Shown one piece after another: positions 63,201 to 64,000 of a DNA stretch of 64,000 nt. Source of the stretch: Algoriphagus boseongensis (GTDB lineage: Bacteria > Bacteroidota > Bacteroidia > Cytophagales > Cyclobacteriaceae); NCBI RefSeq assembly GCF_004362805.1, contig NZ_SNYF01000005.1, forward strand, positions 1,134,592 through 1,198,591, read 5' to 3'. A program made the position numbers and the translations under genes. The notes beneath the pieces were generated by a model. The model was not told the origin of the DNA. It searched no databases and saw only the letters and a list, made by a program, of their open reading frames with translations. Within the stretch, counting starts at the first letter, position 1; each line of letters begins with the position of its first letter.

Positions 63201-64000
63201 GTAACAATAGTTTCTCCCAATGGGAACTCCGTTCCACTTGCAAAGCCTTCAATTAACTCAACCGAAGAAATACCACAATTATCTGTGGTAACTGGTGCAT
63301 CATATGTAATAGTCTTACCTGTAACCCCAAATTCAACTGTAGTACTTATATCGGAAGGACATGTAATCACCGGGAGCTGGAAGTCATTCACCGTCACCGT
63401 GAAGCTCGCTGTTTCGGTATTACCGTGGATATCCGTAGCCGTGTAGGTGACCGTCGTGGTGCCTACCGGATAGGTTGATCCGTTCGCCTGGTCAGAAGAG
63501 AAGCTTTCTATGCCGCAGTTGTCTGCTGCTTGCGGCTCTGCCCAGCTCACCACCGCTCCGCAAAGACCTGCATCATTACTGATTTCGATGTTTGCAGGAA
63601 TATTGGTGATCACTGGTTTCTCGCTATCGTTCACCGTTACTGTGAAGCTCGCTGTTTCAATGTTGCCATGAATGTCCGTAGCCGTGTAGGTGACCGTCGT
63701 GGTGCCTACCGGATAGGTTGATCCGTTCGCCTGGTCAGAAGAGAAGCTTTCTATGCCGCAGTTGTCTGCTGCTTGCGGCTCTGCCCAGCTCACCACCGCT
63801 CCGCAAAGACCTGCATCATTACTGATTTCGATGTTTGCAGGAATATTGGTGATCACTGGCTTCTCGGAATCATTGACCGTCACCGTGAAACTCGCTGTTT
63901 CAATGTTGCCATGGATGTCCGTAGCCGTGTAGGTGACCGTCGTGGTGCCTACCGGATAGGTTGATCCGTTCACCTGGTCAGAAGAGAAGCTTTCTATGCC
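60212..64000 (-). CDS. giant HYR/MopE-repeat surface protein with T9SS sorting tail, 5' end beyond window
   Basis: The frame is open to the window edge, so at least 1262 residues are coded here and the start lies beyond 64000. From the N-terminal side: HYR-type beta domains of 81 residues (PVITNIPANIEISND, TYTATDIHGN), more diverged HYR units, then four 67-residue calcium-type repeats (DCDDSDDTVYPGAPE, DGKDNNCDGTIDEG, DADGDGYGD) like MopE/thrombospondin motifs. A PKD-like domain (AYSQAGVYQIQLVLVDVCGNEW) and a type IX secretion sorting domain ending LQSLSAGLYQIQV and KRLVKIE follow. It is expected to cross the outer membrane and attach to the surface as an adhesin or matrix protein. Confidence 0.9.
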   Translation of the reverse strand, partial: GIESFSSDQVNGSTYPVGTTTVTYTATDIHGNIETASFTVTVNDSEKPVITNIPANIEISNDAGLCGAVVSWAEPQAADNCGIESFSSDQANGSTYPVGTTTVTYTATDIHGNIETASFTVTVNDSEKPVITNIPANIEISNDAGLCGAVVSWAEPQAADNCGIESFSSDQANGSTYPVGTTTVTYTATDIHGNTETASFTVTVNDFQLPVITCPSDISTTVEFGVTGKTITYDAPVTTDNCGISSVELIEGFASGTEFPLGETIVTYRVTDVSGNSAECSFRVTISESEDNIDPMINECPTNISVSNDPGICGATVSWSQPFATDNSGVVNLTSNFEPGSVFPIGTTRVTYTATDAAGNQSTCSFDVTVTDDEAPVVLTRNRAFEIDADQTLVLNPLDVDNGSTDNCGILSYQLSQTDFTVADEGENIITLTLTDVNGNQGSAIAIVTISINTIDPGDLDSDNDGFTPNEGDCDDSDDTVYPGAPEVCDGKDNNCDGTIDEGVQTAFYIDADGDGYGDLNAEAVFACAGPEGYVTDNSDCDDSDDTVYPGAPELCDGKDNNCDGTIDEGVQTAFYMDVDGDGFGDVNAEAVYACAAPEGYVTDNSDCDDSDDTVYPGAPEVCDGKDNNCDGTIDEGVQTAFFIDADGDGYGDVNAEAVFACAAAEGYVVDNSDCDDSDDTVYPGAPELCDGKDNNCDGTIDEGVQTAFYIDADGDGYGSENAQPEYFCLAPIGYADNNLDCDDQDPNKNPGSPESCSDNPCLDASPVTSISGPLDPIQINNPVQVNASISGEIVEAKWVWDNGDETILTAPFENFAAEYAYSQAGVYQIQLVLVDVCGNEWTALTDLAVIFDPNGGFITGGGWIWSPKGAYLNDPDLEGRANFGFVAKYRKGSNRVDGNTEFQFKNGDLNFNSSSHEDMSLVIAGAKGIYKGTGKINGVEGYSFMVSAIDGALKESTESDKFRIKIWETISGNTVYDNQLGSSDFADANTEISGGNIVIHMPAKGKNKSIDSNALVTVAWNTPFEELKDYTWSVDELEESLEFEVEWNEKDYDPLTPGIYQIEGRLKSLQYSFALNEKVSMMVLVMDKPKAVDITLSNPVIAKNQIKGQVIGVLETEDPADNIHDYQLDPSIDFELDGNQVIWIGKGELRYEYSITVTSIDRVGQSISKEIRISREIGANQVAVYPNPASKETNIKVDLNQANDVSIRLFDSAGRLVFEESGYQERGFIRNVNLQSLSAGLYQIQVQIGFETITKRLVKIE
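61830..62600 (-). repeat. four in-frame 201-bp tandem repeats (MopE-like units)
   Basis: The segment CTTCGTCGA recurs at 61891, 62092, 62293 and 62494, an exact period of 201 bases (67 codons). Units differ by only a few bases, such as Asp-Gly-Tyr versus Asp-Gly-Phe codons. Confidence 0.85.
63390..64000 (-). repeat. in-frame 243-bp tandem repeats (HYR units)
   Basis: GTGTAGGTGACCGTCGTGGT recurs at 63441, 63684 and 63927, an exact period of 243 bases (81 codons), nearly identical at DNA level. The array continues past the window end. Confidence 0.85.

Overview
The window reads as chromosomal DNA of a Bacteroidota bacterium, probably an aerobic, Cyclobacteriaceae-like member of the Cytophagia; the lineage is inferred. 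The evidence is a TonB receptor with an N-terminal carboxypeptidase-D-like domain, many small lipoproteins with a Cys after about 17-22 residues, a giant secreted protein with a type IX secretion (T9SS) tail, a SerB-SerA fusion, a ligase-associated DEXH helicase, DUF4920 and DUF983 genes, and promoter boxes of the Bacteroidota type TAnnTTTG. I see no prophage, IS element, CRISPR array or rRNA. Coding density is high.

Layout. 1-2.5 kb: end of a sodium:solute symporter and an RlmI-like rRNA methyltransferase. 2.5-6.6 kb: small membrane protein, TonB receptor plus partner lipoprotein, CHRD-like lipoprotein. 6.8-9.3 kb: Lhr-like helicase without its usual ligase and nuclease partners. 9.3-12.1 kb: first potassium uptake operon (trkA-trkH). 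12.2-24.6 kb: rmuC, a hydrolase, an NRAMP-like transporter with unusual core residues, a zinc metallopeptidase, a DUF1080 protein, an M1 aminopeptidase, a VPS10/BNR propeller protein, an amino acid permease and TspO. 24.7-27.4 kb: DinB-like protein, muramidase, DEAD-box helicase. 27.6-30.7 kb: a carboxypeptidase-D-like repeat protein and a gamma-glutamyltransferase broken by one extra G in a G8 run. 30.8-33.3 kb: second potassium uptake operon (ktrA-ktrB). 33.6-40.2 kb: M19-like dipeptidase, repeat-rich gap, YjdM, PIG-L deacetylase and a large PVC-type cytochrome. 40.3-42.4 kb: two identical tRNA-Glu genes, GAPDH and a DUF2064 glycosyltransferase.

42.5-51.1 kb is the clearest pathway: a hexuronate locus. 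A tight minus-strand operon (kdgK-eda-TRAP dctP-dctQ-dctM) lies back to back with uxaA, and uxaB follows after two unrelated genes. Together they import a uronate and take tagaturonate via altronate and KDG to pyruvate and glyceraldehyde-3-phosphate. Uronate isomerase (UxaC) and a regulator are not in the window. 51.1-56.3 kb is a tetR-ABC-hlyD-tolC export operon whose ABC protein keeps Walker A but has lost most other ATPase motifs. 56.4-60.1 kb holds DoxX, DUF983, a 66-residue protein, DUF4920 and the SerB-SerA fusion. The window ends inside a giant HYR/MopE-repeat T9SS protein with near-identical internal DNA repeats.

Intergenic structure worth attention: two hairpins sharing a 21-nt core in different outer stems (30.7 and 33.4 kb), and degenerate short tandem repeats next to two copies of a 64-bp CGTCATTGCGAGG element (35.2-35.5 kb), with a related repeat patch at 28.7 kb. 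No wholly new multigene system is evident. The best candidates for new biology are the degenerate ABC exporter, the non-canonical NRAMP and the repeat families.
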